DNA of 64,000 nucleotides from Natrarchaeobius halalkaliphilus. GTDB taxonomy: Archaea; Halobacteriota; Halobacteria; Halobacteriales; Natrialbaceae. Position 1 is the stretch's first letter. Every line of letters starts with the position of its first letter. The notes under the pieces were generated by a model. That model searched no databases. It had not been told where the DNA came from and saw only the letters and a list, made by a program, of their open reading frames with translations. This document shows, in pieces, positions 9,733 through 17,828 of the stretch. Where the stretch lies: assembly GCF_003841485.1 (NCBI RefSeq), contig NZ_REFY01000003.1:248001-312000 (forward strand). The letters are read 5' to 3'. Made by a program: the position numbers and the translations under genes.

Positions 9733-10377
9733 ATGTTCATCCTCGTCAATCTGAAGACGTACCCGTGTGATCCGGTCGCAGTCGCTGAAGCCGTTCGCGA
9801 CGTCGACGAATCCACCGACGCCCGCATCGGCGTTGCGCCGCAGGCGACTCACCTCGAGCGCGTCGCTGAGACGGGAGCCGAGACGTGGGCCCAGCACGTC
9901 GATCCGATCGAGTACGGCAGCAACACCGGACACACGCTCGCGGAATCCGTCGCCGATGCCGGCGCGGTCGGCACGCTGATCAATCACTCGGAGCATCGAC
10001 TCAAACTGGCAGATATCGACGGTGCAGTTCGGGCAGCATCGCGAACGGATCTCGAGACCGTCGTCTGTGCGAACAACCCCGCCCAGGTCGGTGCCGCAGC
10101 CGCGCTCGGTCCGGATGCGGTCGCCGTCGAGCCACCGGAGCTCATCGGGACCGGAACGCCGGTCAGTCAGGCCGATCCCGAAGTCGTCGAAGGAGCGGTC
10201 GGGGCCGCTGCGAGCGTCGATATCGACGTCTCAGTTCTCTGCGGTGCGGGAATCAGCACAGGCGACGACGTCGTCTCCGCCCGCGACCTCGGCTCCGAAG
10301 GCGTTCTCCTCGCAAGCGGCGTGGCCAAGGCGGACGATCCACGGACCGCACTCGAGGATCTCGTCGACCCCCTCTGA
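9733..10377 (+). CDS. tpiA: triosephosphate isomerase
   Basis: Interconverts dihydroxyacetone phosphate and glyceraldehyde 3-phosphate. At 214 residues it has the short archaeal TIM-barrel length. Visible catalytic residues are Asn6 and Lys8 (VNLKTY), the His in INHSEHR, and the Glu in [11 protein letters not shown]; the phosphate-binding loop CGAGIS and the final [12 protein letters not shown] strand are also present. Flanked by aMBF1 and a conserved haloarchaeal protein, with no obvious operon partner. Confidence 0.95.
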   Translation: MFILVNLKTYPCDPVAVAEAVRDVDESTDARIGVAPQATHLERVAETGAETWAQHVDPIEYGSNTGHTLAESVADAGAVGTLINHSEHRLKLADIDGAVRAASRTDLETVVCANNPAQVGAAAALGPDAVAVEPPELIGTGTPVSQADPEVVEGAVGAAASVDIDVSVLCGAGISTGDDVVSARDLGSEGVLLASGVAKADDPRTALEDLVDPL

Positions 10378-10444
10378 AGTCACCGATCCGGGCGACCGGC
10401 CGTCGGGAGATACGACTTTTTGTCTCGCGACCGAAGACGTTAGT

Positions 10445-10807
10445 ATGAGCGACCTCGCCGCCGCGGGCGTGACACTCGAGAACCGACTCATGAGCCACGG
10501 TATCTACGTAATCGACTTCGAACGGGACGAACGAACGGTCTCGATCGAGTACGAAGTCGTCGCCAGCGCGCCGGCGGTGACGACGGACGAAGTCGGCGCC
10601 GTCGTTCGAACGCTACTGACCGTCGCAGACGAGCGCGAGTGGGCACCGGGTCGACTCGAGGCGACCTCCCGAACGACGGACGGCGACGTTCGAGGTCACT
10701 GGCACGTCGAGAAGGAGTGGTTCGATCGACTGTCCAGCGATCTCACCGAACTCGAATTTTCGAACCTCGTTCTCGGAACGATCACGGACGATCCGATTGA
10801 AGAGTAG
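10445..10807 (+). CDS. conserved haloarchaeal protein, unknown function
   Basis: A 120-residue, acidic soluble protein. The pattern LENRLMSHGIYVIDFERDE then IEYEVVASAP, DEVGAVVRTL and a final WFDRLSSDLTELEFSNLVLGTI looks like a conserved haloarchaeal small-protein family. A larger open frame begins inside tpiA, but the ATG at 10445 is preceded by an AT-rich actttttgtc box at the leaderless distance. It lies 45 bases before the TIR-domain gene on the same strand. No function can be assigned. Confidence 0.65.
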   Translation: MSDLAAAGVTLENRLMSHGIYVIDFERDERTVSIEYEVVASAPAVTTDEVGAVVRTLLTVADEREWAPGRLEATSRTTDGDVRGHWHVEKEWFDRLSSDLTELEFSNLVLGTITDDPIEE

Positions 10808-10852
10808 TTAGATTAATGCGCATTGGCGAGAGTATTTTCTGCGATCGACATC

Positions 10853-11464
10853 ATGACCGGAGAACAGGTGTACGTTTCGCACGCACCCGGCGACCTCGAG
10901 TTCGTTCAGGAGCTGCTTTCGACGGTTCGAAACTTCCCGTTCGGTATTCACATCGCACTCGAAGAGGTCGAGTCCAACAGTATGCGTGCCCGTCTCGAAG
11001 GACGACTCGTCGAGAGCGACGTCGTCGTCGCCGTTCTGACCGAGCAAGCGTCGCGTTCGCGGTGGGTCAATCAAGAACTCGGGTACGCTCGCTCGCAGGA
11101 AGTTTCGATCCTTCCGGTCTTCGACGACGAACGGTACCGGGGTGGATTCATCTCCGATCTCGAGGGTGTACAGATCGACCGCGAGCGTCCCGCAAAGACG
11201 ATTTTCGAACTCCTCTCGAGGCTTCGGTGCGAACTCGAACCGCTCGGTCCGCTGTCCGTGCCGAACTGGTTCATCCAATTTCCGTGTCCGAGTTCTCACT
11301 GCCCAGAACGCGTCACCCTCGACATCGAACGATCTCAGTCGAAACTCTGGAACCGACACCGCCGCGGCCACGTCCTCACGGCGTCGTGTGACCACTGCCG
11401 TGCGACCTATTCGTTCGATCCGGCAACGATCGGCTTCGTTCGGCGCGACGAACGCGGTCAGTAA
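10853..11464 (+). CDS. TIR-domain protein with C-terminal zinc ribbon
   Basis: A 203-residue protein whose first ~130 residues resemble the TIR_2 fold. They start QVYVSHAPGD, continue with LVESDVVVAVLTEQASRSRWVNQELGYARS, and then a VSILPVF strand. The Glu of WVNQELGYA aligns with the catalytic Glu of NAD-cleaving TIR domains. The C-terminal ~70 residues hold two Cys pairs (CPSSHCP and CDHC) that look like a zinc ribbon. An upstream in-frame ATG (10823) would add ten residues without homology, so 10853 is chosen. It converges with the zinc-ribbon/J-domain gene, overlapping by 7 bases. Signalling or defence is inferred from the fold only. Confidence 0.7.
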   Translation: MTGEQVYVSHAPGDLEFVQELLSTVRNFPFGIHIALEEVESNSMRARLEGRLVESDVVVAVLTEQASRSRWVNQELGYARSQEVSILPVFDDERYRGGFISDLEGVQIDRERPAKTIFELLSRLRCELEPLGPLSVPNWFIQFPCPSSHCPERVTLDIERSQSKLWNRHRRGHVLTASCDHCRATYSFDPATIGFVRRDERGQ

Positions 11465-12183
11465 CCGTCCCGGCGGAGACGCTCGTAGGCGTCCGTAACG
11501 AGTTCGAACGCCGACAGGCTTCCAGTCGGCCGATCGGGGTGTGCGCGTTTGACCTGTCCGCGGTACGCAGTTTGAATCTCGTCCGGACTTGCTCCCTTCT
11601 CGACGCCGAGAACGTCTCGAGCTTTCGTCTTTCGCATGGCGACGCTGGCGATGATCCCGTCGGCTTTGGCCCGCTCTTTACACGACGGACAGAACCGCTC
11701 GGTTCGTCCGTCCACGGTCGTTATCCTGAACGGTTCGACCTCGATCAGTTCGGTACACTGCGTACACCGGTACGACTGCTCGTCCCCGAGTTCGTCGGTC
11801 GGTTCTTCGACGATCTCCCCTTGGCCGCGGTCGTCGGTTCGACCGTCGTCCCCAGATCGGTTGGCGTCATCTTCGGCCGTCGCTGTTGCGTTTCCGTCCG
11901 ACGACGTCTTCGCACACGACCGACAGCAGGAGACGACCGTCCCGTCGGCCAGTGGAATCTCCTCGAGTTCGCTCTCGAGAAAGACGCTCTCACAGCCGTC
12001 ACAGCTATTCCGCCGCTGATCGAGCGTCGAAACGCTCTCTGCAGCTCTTCGTGCGTGTGGTTCACAGTGTGGACAGCAGGCGACCGCGTCACCGTTGGGC
12101 ATCGTCACCGTCGACAACTTCTCGAGTGGGACCGTCCGGCCACAGCCGTCACAGCCGGCTCGGTTCTTTTCGGTGACGGTCAT
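11458..12183 (-). CDS. zinc-ribbon protein with C-terminal J domain
   Basis: A 241-residue protein with three tandem CxxC...CxxC zinc-ribbon-like units: CDGCG/CCPHC, CDGCE/CCRSC and CTQCT/CPSC, spaced about 45-80 residues apart. The last ~55 residues are a J domain with the signature HPD tripeptide (KRAHPDRP), which normally stimulates Hsp70/DnaK ATPase. It is not a classical DnaJ: the J domain is at the C-terminus and there is no Gly/Phe region. A substrate-recognition co-chaperone is plausible. It is convergent with the TIR gene. Confidence 0.75.
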   Translation of the reverse strand: MTVTEKNRAGCDGCGRTVPLEKLSTVTMPNGDAVACCPHCEPHARRAAESVSTLDQRRNSCDGCESVFLESELEEIPLADGTVVSCCRSCAKTSSDGNATATAEDDANRSGDDGRTDDRGQGEIVEEPTDELGDEQSYRCTQCTELIEVEPFRITTVDGRTERFCPSCKERAKADGIIASVAMRKTKARDVLGVEKGASPDEIQTAYRGQVKRAHPDRPTGSLSAFELVTDAYERLRRDGY

Positions 12184-12217
12184 CAGTGTTGATATTTATC
12201 GTCGTCATATAGTAGTT

Positions 12218-12322
12218 ATGGTGTCGTCGGTCTACAGGCTCCGACGGATGCGGCGGTGGCGTACTGAGACACATCCGGCGTTGGAGTACGCTACGTTGCC
12301 GGAGTACGTTGGTGTCACGTGA
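12218..12322 (+). CDS. possible 34-residue small protein
   Basis: A short open frame MVSSVYRLRRMRRWRTETHP... ends at TGA 12320-12322. It has an AT-rich gatatttatc box about 25 bases before the ATG and a TTTTTT run at 12343-12348 that could terminate transcription. The Arg-rich composition is unlike the acidic neighbours. It could be a genuine small protein or chance; no homologue is recognised. It occupies the gap between the J-domain gene and the channel gene. Confidence 0.25.
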   Translation: MVSSVYRLRRMRRWRTETHPALEYATLPEYVGVT

Positions 12323-12375
12323 GGTGTCCGACGCGGTACTGGTTTTTTGCCCGAGTCAGCGTCCGAATCGGCCGA

Positions 12376-13140
12376 TCAGTTCCGGATGCGTACGATCTCC
12401 TCTTCGAAGACCTTCCGGTTCGGGATGATGTACTCCTCGGAGTCGTCTTCGATTTTCGTGACGAACAGGTCGACTTCCTGGACGATTCCGGCCTGGTTGC
12501 CGATACGAATCCGGTCACCGATACCGTACGGTTGATTGAGCAACAGGTAGATACCCGCCGCACTCGAGACCAGAAAGTCCTTGAACGTGATCGTGCCGAC
12601 GATGACGATTCCCGCCGCGTACACCACGAGCAGAATCAACAGCGGGTAGACGAAGACGCCGATCTGTCCGAGTGCGATCACGAAGGCCACGTACAGGACG
12701 GAGTATTTGACCAGCTTCGGGATCACCGAGACCTCCGGAAGCTTCACACCGCGGAGGTACTCGCTAACTACAAGCTCCGATTTGTCCGCGACGATAAATC
12801 CGAGAATCAGGACCAGAACGGCGATAAACGCCCGGGGAATAAACTCGACGATCCGAAACGCGAACGCATCGGTGTCCAGCAACTGGGCGATGTAGATGGC
12901 TGTCAACACCGCAATGCCGTAGATAAACCACGAACTCAGGCGCGCGACGATGTCCACCGTCGAGGTGCCGATCGACTGTGCGGTCCGCTCGAACGGCGTT
13001 CCCTCGACGGCCTCTGGAACTCCGGACGCCGTCAGTAACTCCCTGTTGAGTCGCCCCACGAGATAGCCCACGACGAGACCGAGCGCGAGTACTGCGGCCG
13101 CGATGACCGCAGGCTCGTCGATGAGCGTCTGCCAGTCCAT
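12376..13140 (-). CDS. MscS-type mechanosensitive ion channel
   Basis: A 254-residue channel of the MscS superfamily. Four hydrophobic helices occupy residues ~10-30, 65-90, 95-120 and 135-165, followed by the MscS beta domain (GDRIRIGNQAGIVQEVDLFVTKIEDD... IIPNRKV). The open frame extends upstream to 13353 inside dacZ, but the ATG at 13140 is the natural start and begins a membrane helix. Only one base separates it from the dacZ stop. Channels of this family release solutes on osmotic downshock, and the linkage to diadenylate cyclase suggests c-di-AMP-linked osmoregulation. Confidence 0.88.
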   Translation of the reverse strand: MDWQTLIDEPAVIAAAVLALGLVVGYLVGRLNRELLTASGVPEAVEGTPFERTAQSIGTSTVDIVARLSSWFIYGIAVLTAIYIAQLLDTDAFAFRIVEFIPRAFIAVLVLILGFIVADKSELVVSEYLRGVKLPEVSVIPKLVKYSVLYVAFVIALGQIGVFVYPLLILLVVYAAGIVIVGTITFKDFLVSSAAGIYLLLNQPYGIGDRIRIGNQAGIVQEVDLFVTKIEDDSEEYIIPNRKVFEEEIVRIRN

Positions 13141-13141
13141 A

Positions 13142-13954
13142 TCAGTACGCCTCCGGATCGACCTCGAGAATAAGTTCACCCGCTTTGAACGCCCGGACGA
13201 GTCCGTCGCTCTCCGAGAGAACGATCGCGATCGCGTTCGTGTCCCGCGTGATCGCACCGCCGGCCATGTGGCGTGCACCGAGCCCCTTCGGAATATCGAC
13301 GCCCTCCGCGGAGGGCTCGAGATACCGGTAGGCCGAGACGATCTTCCCCGCATCGGAGATGACGAACGCCCCGTCGAGTCGAGAGAACTCCTTTAGCATG
13401 ACGTTGACGATCGGATCACCGACGTGGACGTGGGACTTTTCGAAGGGGTTGTACGACAGTGGTCGGGATTTGTTCATCACCTTTCCGGCGTCGCCGACGA
13501 TGAACAACGCACCGACGGGTTTGCCTTTTTGCCCTTTCTGTCCCAGTTCAATCGCCAACTCGAGGACGGCTTTGATCACCTGTGGCTCGGCGCGGGATTT
13601 CGAGAACAGGTCGTAGATCCCCGTCCGGGAGCTGGAGTTAGCCCGGACACGAGAGATCGTGTCGATTTCGTCACCGAAGACGCTGGTCGCACAGACGATT
13701 TCGTCGCCGTCCTCGACGATGTCCTGCTCGAGTGCGCCCTCGAGACCGAACCGGATGCGCTCGGAGACGTCGTCGAACTCGAGGGGCAATTCGACGAACA
13801 CCTCGGCTCCGACCTCGTTTTCCGTCCCGACGACGATCGCATCGATATCCTCGGTCTCGGCAAACTGCTCGTAGTACGAGCCACTGGGCCCAAAGAGCAT
13901 GATCGCATCGACACTCGAGAAGAGTTCCCCGAACACGTCGTCTAACCCGGCCAT
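13142..13954 (-). CDS. dacZ: diadenylate cyclase DacZ
   Basis: Makes cyclic di-AMP from two ATP. The 270-residue protein has an N-terminal regulatory half and a C-terminal DAC domain with both signature motifs: DGA (residues 194-196, in SRLDGAFVISDAGKIV) and RHMA (about residues 228-231, in GARHMAGGAITRDT). This matches the archaeal DacZ class studied in Haloferax volcanii, where c-di-AMP level affects cell size and osmotic behaviour. The MscS channel gene follows one base after its stop on the same strand. Confidence 0.93.
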   Translation of the reverse strand: MAGLDDVFGELFSSVDAIMLFGPSGSYYEQFAETEDIDAIVVGTENEVGAEVFVELPLEFDDVSERIRFGLEGALEQDIVEDGDEIVCATSVFGDEIDTISRVRANSSSRTGIYDLFSKSRAEPQVIKAVLELAIELGQKGQKGKPVGALFIVGDAGKVMNKSRPLSYNPFEKSHVHVGDPIVNVMLKEFSRLDGAFVISDAGKIVSAYRYLEPSAEGVDIPKGLGARHMAGGAITRDTNAIAIVLSESDGLVRAFKAGELILEVDPEAY

Positions 13955-14076
13955 TGCTCATACAAGCCGCGCCCGCGCGAATAAGCGTTTTGGGACGTCT
14001 GACGCGCGTCTGTCGCTTTTCTCACACATCTCAGTGGTTCAATTATCCGACACAGCCACGGACGGTCGGGGTTCCA

Positions 14077-14103
14077 CCGGTAAATCGTTACAGCAATCCG
14101 TAT
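14077..14103. repeat. dispersed 27-bp repeat, copy 1
   Basis: The 27 bases from ccggtaaatc to aatccgtat match 46202-46228 at 26 of 27 positions. At the second site the sequence is one arm of an 82-bp palindrome; here only one arm is visible. It lies in the divergent promoter region between dacZ and the Lhr helicase, about 40 bases before the helicase start. Confidence 0.7.
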
Positions 14104-14144
14104 GAAACGTGGTGCTTATCCGCCGGTCGTCCCTAGCGGCGTCG

Positions 14145-16973
14145 ATGACAGACGGGGACGTTGCGGCCTTTACACACCTCGGACCCACGGTTCGAGATGC
14201 ACTCTCCGAACGTGGGTTCTCGACGCCGACCGCCCCCCAACGCCTCGCAATCCCGCCGCTTTCGGCCGGCCAGCACACGCTCGTGATCGCTCCGACCGGA
14301 AGTGGGAAGACCGAAACGGCAATGTTACCCGTTTTCGACGACCTCGTCTCCGATGGTCCGCCAGCGGGGTTCGGTGCGCTCTACGTCACTCCCTTGCGAG
14401 CGCTCAATCGGGACATGCGCGAACGCCTTGAGTGGTGGGGTGACGCGCTCGATCTCGACGTCGCGGTACGCCACGGCGATACGACCCAGTATCAGCGGGG
14501 AAAACAAGCGGAGGATCCGCCGGAGATCCTGATCACCACGCCGGAGACGCTCCAGGCGATGTTGACGGGTGAACGCCTTCGGGAAGGACTGACGGACGTC
14601 TCCCACGTCGTGATCGACGAGGTCCACGAACTTGCGGCATCGAAACGCGGCGCACAGCTATCGGTCGGCCTCGAGCGTCTCGCGGATCTGGCCGACGGCT
14701 TTCAGCGCATTGGCCTTTCTGCGACCGTCGGTGAGCCGACGTCGGTCGGGCAGTTTCTGACCGGCGGAAGACCCTGCGAGGTTCGCCAGATCGACGTCGG
14801 AAGCAACGTCGACGTGACGGTTCACGAACCCGAGATCACCGCGGAGGACGAAAAACTCGCAGGGACGTTGCTGACCGAAGCCGATACAGCGAGCCACGTC
14901 AGGCTGATCCGAGAGCTCGTCGACGACCACGAGTCGACGCTGATCTTCGTCAACACGCGACAGACTGCGGAGGCGCTTGGATCGCGATTCACCGAACTCG
15001 GGGCCCCGATCGGGGTCCACCACGGATCGCTCTCGAAGGAGGCGCGGATCGACGTCGAGGACCGGTTCAAGGCGGGCGAACTCGACGGGTTACTCTGTAC
15101 GTCCTCGATGGAACTCGGGATCGACGTCGGTCGGGTAGACCACGTCGTCCAGTACAAGAGTCCACGACAGGTCACGCGGTTACTCCAGCGGATCGGCCGC
15201 GCGGGCCACCGCCGAGACGAGGTCTCGAGCGGAACCATCGTCACGACCCGGCCCGACGACACGTTCGAGGCCATCGCAATCGCACGACGGGCCTGTTCCG
15301 GCGAGGTCGAACCAGCGGCGATCCACGAGGGAAGCCTCGACGTGGTCGCCAACCAGATTCCGGGAATCGTCCAGAGCCGCGGCTCGACGCCCGTTCGAGA
15401 AGCGTACGACACCGTGAGCCGTGCCTATCCGTTTCGCGATCTCCCCGAGGCGACGTTTCGGGAGGTTCTCTCGGAGCTTCACCGCAATCGGGTCGTCTGG
15501 TTCGACGAGGGCGACGACCGAATCGAGACGTCGGGGAGTACCTGGCAGTACGTCTATGCGAATCTCTCGATGATTCCCGACGAGGAGACCTACGAGGTCC
15601 ACGACATCGCCTCGGGTACGCAGATCGGGACACTGGACGAGCGGTTCGTCGTCAACTTCGCCCGCCCTGGAGAGGTGTTCATCCAGCGCGGCGAGATGTG
15701 GCGGATCGCTGAGATCGACGACGACGAGGCCGTCGTCAAGGTCAGCCCGATAGAGGACCCCGCAGGCGAGGTTCCGTCGTGGATCGGCCAGGAGATTCCG
15801 GTCCCGTACGAGATCGCTCGCGAGGTCGGTGAGATTCGAACCGCCGCGGAACCACAGTTCGGTATCGGAGCTGACGCCGCCTCGGTCGGCCGAGAACTCT
15901 CCGGCCGATATCCGGCCGACGAGCGCACGCTCGCGAACGCCTGTGAGCAACTCGAACGCCACGTCGATGCCGAGGCGGCGATGCCGACGGCCGATCGCAT
16001 CGTCTGCGAACGGCACGGACGAAGCGTCGCGTTGAACGCCTGTTTCGGCCACGCGGCGAACGAGACGCTGGGACGGCTTCTTTCCTCGCTGCTCGGCCAG
16101 CAGGCCGGCTCGTCGGTCGGCCTCGAGACGGATCCCTACCGAATCGAACTCGAGGTACCGAGTTCGATCGGGACGAGCGACGTGCTCGCCGTCCTCGAGG
16201 ACACTGATCCCGGACACGTCGAGGCGATCATCGAACTCGGACTCAAGCGCTCGGATGCTCTCGCGTTCAGACTCGCACAGGTCTCTGCGAAGTTCGGCGC
16301 GCTAAAGCGCTGGCAAGGCTCCGGTCGAATGTCGAACGAACGGCTGCTCGCCGCACTCGAGGGGACGCCGATGTACGAGGAAGCGATCCGCGAAGTGTTT
16401 CACGAGGATCTGGCCGTCGACCGCGCCCGAACGATCATAGAGCGAATCCAGTCCGACGATCTCGAGGTGGTGAGCCAGCGGGGCAGAACGCCGATCGGTA
16501 CGGATGGTCGATCGTCGGGAACGGAGCTGTTAGCTCCCGAGAATGCTGATGCGAGCGTCATCAAGACGGTCCGCGAGCGCATTCAAAACGACCGAATACT
16601 CCTGGCCTGCACCCACTGTCGAGAGTGGAAGGCAAAGACGACGGTCAAGCGAGTCCAGGACCAACCCGAGTGTGGCAACTGCGGTTCGACCCGGATCGCG
16701 GCGTTGAACCCGTGGGCCGACGAGGTCGTACAGGCAGTTCAGGCCGAAGAGAAAGACGACGAGCAGGAACGGGTAACCGAACGTGCCTATCGGAGCGCGA
16801 GTCTCGTCCAGGGACACGGTAAACGGGCCGTGATCGCGATGGCAGCCCGCGGAGTCGGCCCACATAACGCGGCCCAGATCATCAACAAACTCCGTGAAAG
16901 CGAAGACGAGTTCTATCGCGACATCCTTTCGAAAGAGCGCGAGTACGCACGAACTCAGTCGTTCTGGGACTAG
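14145..16973 (+). CDS. Lhr-type DEAD/DEAH-box helicase
   Basis: A 942-residue superfamily 2 helicase of the large-helicase-related (Lhr-Core) group, ATP-driven 3'-5' translocases implicated in archaeal DNA repair. Walker A is APTGSGKT (residues 49-56) and Walker B is DEVHEL near residue 157. Motif III SATVG, the second RecA domain with STLIFVNTRQTAEALG and motif VI QRIGRAGHRRDE, and a long winged-helix/Lhr C-terminal region follow. A four-Cys zinc ribbon (CTHC near 821, CGNC near 842) lies near the end. The ATG at 14145 is favoured over 14109 because the protein proper begins at MTDGDVAAF. Confidence 0.9.
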   Translation: MTDGDVAAFTHLGPTVRDALSERGFSTPTAPQRLAIPPLSAGQHTLVIAPTGSGKTETAMLPVFDDLVSDGPPAGFGALYVTPLRALNRDMRERLEWWGDALDLDVAVRHGDTTQYQRGKQAEDPPEILITTPETLQAMLTGERLREGLTDVSHVVIDEVHELAASKRGAQLSVGLERLADLADGFQRIGLSATVGEPTSVGQFLTGGRPCEVRQIDVGSNVDVTVHEPEITAEDEKLAGTLLTEADTASHVRLIRELVDDHESTLIFVNTRQTAEALGSRFTELGAPIGVHHGSLSKEARIDVEDRFKAGELDGLLCTSSMELGIDVGRVDHVVQYKSPRQVTRLLQRIGRAGHRRDEVSSGTIVTTRPDDTFEAIAIARRACSGEVEPAAIHEGSLDVVANQIPGIVQSRGSTPVREAYDTVSRAYPFRDLPEATFREVLSELHRNRVVWFDEGDDRIETSGSTWQYVYANLSMIPDEETYEVHDIASGTQIGTLDERFVVNFARPGEVFIQRGEMWRIAEIDDDEAVVKVSPIEDPAGEVPSWIGQEIPVPYEIAREVGEIRTAAEPQFGIGADAASVGRELSGRYPADERTLANACEQLERHVDAEAAMPTADRIVCERHGRSVALNACFGHAANETLGRLLSSLLGQQAGSSVGLETDPYRIELEVPSSIGTSDVLAVLEDTDPGHVEAIIELGLKRSDALAFRLAQVSAKFGALKRWQGSGRMSNERLLAALEGTPMYEEAIREVFHEDLAVDRARTIIERIQSDDLEVVSQRGRTPIGTDGRSSGTELLAPENADASVIKTVRERIQNDRILLACTHCREWKAKTTVKRVQDQPECGNCGSTRIAALNPWADEVVQAVQAEEKDDEQERVTERAYRSASLVQGHGKRAVIAMAARGVGPHNAAQIINKLRESEDEFYRDILSKEREYARTQSFWD

Positions 16974-17001
16974 TTCTACCGGAACCGGCTGACACCAGTC
17001 C

Positions 17002-17193
17002 CTGCGATCTCACTGTCAGGATTGCGGCTACCAGAACCACGCCGACTACAACGCTTCCAAGAACATCGGTTTGCAGTATCTCCGGCGTCGGCAAAACGCA
17101 GACGACGGAGGCGCACCCGTAGACGTGCGCTTGAATCGCGGGACGCTGAACGTGAGTGGAGAGTACGACCTTCTCGCCTCGTCCGAGGCGTAG
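17002..17193 (+). pseudogene. C-terminal remnant of a TnpB (IS1341-type) protein
   Basis: The frame ending at TAG 17191-17193 encodes [20 protein letters not shown] and then a tail ending [15 protein letters not shown]. This is the end of haloarchaeal TnpB: the second Cys pair of the zinc ribbon, the last RuvC acidic residue ([10 protein letters not shown]) and the characteristic C-terminal tail. Everything upstream is missing; the preceding sequence is the end of the Lhr gene. No ATG precedes it, so this is a truncated remnant of an RNA-guided nuclease gene from an IS200/IS605-family element. Confidence 0.85.
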
Positions 17194-17275
17194 AACTGGA
17201 GTCCACGCGAAAGCCCTCCCTTCAACGAGCGAGCGGGGCCATTGCCCCCGAACGAAGTAGGGGAGGGTAGTTTAC
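17194..17275 (+). mobile_element. right end of the TnpB element with structured (omegaRNA-like) tail
   Basis: Directly after the TnpB stop lies a stem with arms at 17214-17220 (ccctccc) and 17261-17267 (gggaggg). It encloses a smaller GGGG/CCCC hairpin at 17235-17248 and ends in gggagggtagtttac. This position and fold correspond to the right end of IS605-family elements, where the 3' part of the tnpB transcript forms the guide scaffold. The outer boundary is estimated. Whether it is still transcribed is unknown. Confidence 0.6.
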
Positions 17276-17368
17276 TCGTAACGCTGCGTATCGTCACCTC
17301 ATCCCAGTTTGCCACACAGTATCTGCAACAAGAGTTATTAGACGATCCCGTGTCAGCATCGAGTATCT

Positions 17369-17761
17369 ATGTCACCGTACACTCTCCTTCTCGTCGAGGA
17401 CAGCGAATTCATCACGCAACACGTCAGTCAGACGCTCGAGTCGAAACACGGATTCGAAATCGAGACGGTTCCGACGGCCACGGGGACTCGCGATGCCCTC
17501 GAGGACGGCTCGTTCGACTGCGTGATCTCGAGTTACGAACTGCCGGACGAGACGGGGATCGATCTCGCCGCGTCGATCAACGGGCGGACCGGATCGCCGG
17601 CGGTTCCGTTTATTCTCTTTACGGGGAATCCGCTCGAGTCGCTGGCCGAAGAGGCGCTCACGTCCGGCGTGTCCGCGTTCGTCAGCAAGAGCAGCCACGC
17701 GACGGGCGATATGAACGTCTTCGCCAATCGGATTCGACTCACGATACAGGCACACGAGTGA
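17369..17761 (+). CDS. stand-alone receiver domain lacking the phosphoacceptor Asp
   Basis: A 130-residue response-regulator receiver fold resembling haloarchaeal receivers. The acidic pair Glu10-Asp11, Thr85 (ILFTGNP) and Lys107 (FVSKSS) are conserved. The position of the phosphoacceptor aspartate is Ser55: the segment reads FDCVISSYELPDETG where relatives usually read FDC-IVSDY-MP. The protein therefore probably cannot be phosphorylated in the normal way and may act as a constitutive or protein-interaction module. No kinase or output domain is adjacent. The start has an AT-rich gttattag box upstream. Confidence 0.8.
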   Translation: MSPYTLLLVEDSEFITQHVSQTLESKHGFEIETVPTATGTRDALEDGSFDCVISSYELPDETGIDLAASINGRTGSPAVPFILFTGNPLESLAEEALTSGVSAFVSKSSHATGDMNVFANRIRLTIQAHE

Positions 17762-17828
17762 GCCTCGTTCAGGACCGACCGAAAGCGCATCCGTAACGGC
17801 CATAGGATTCACGCGCGTCGGTACGGAC

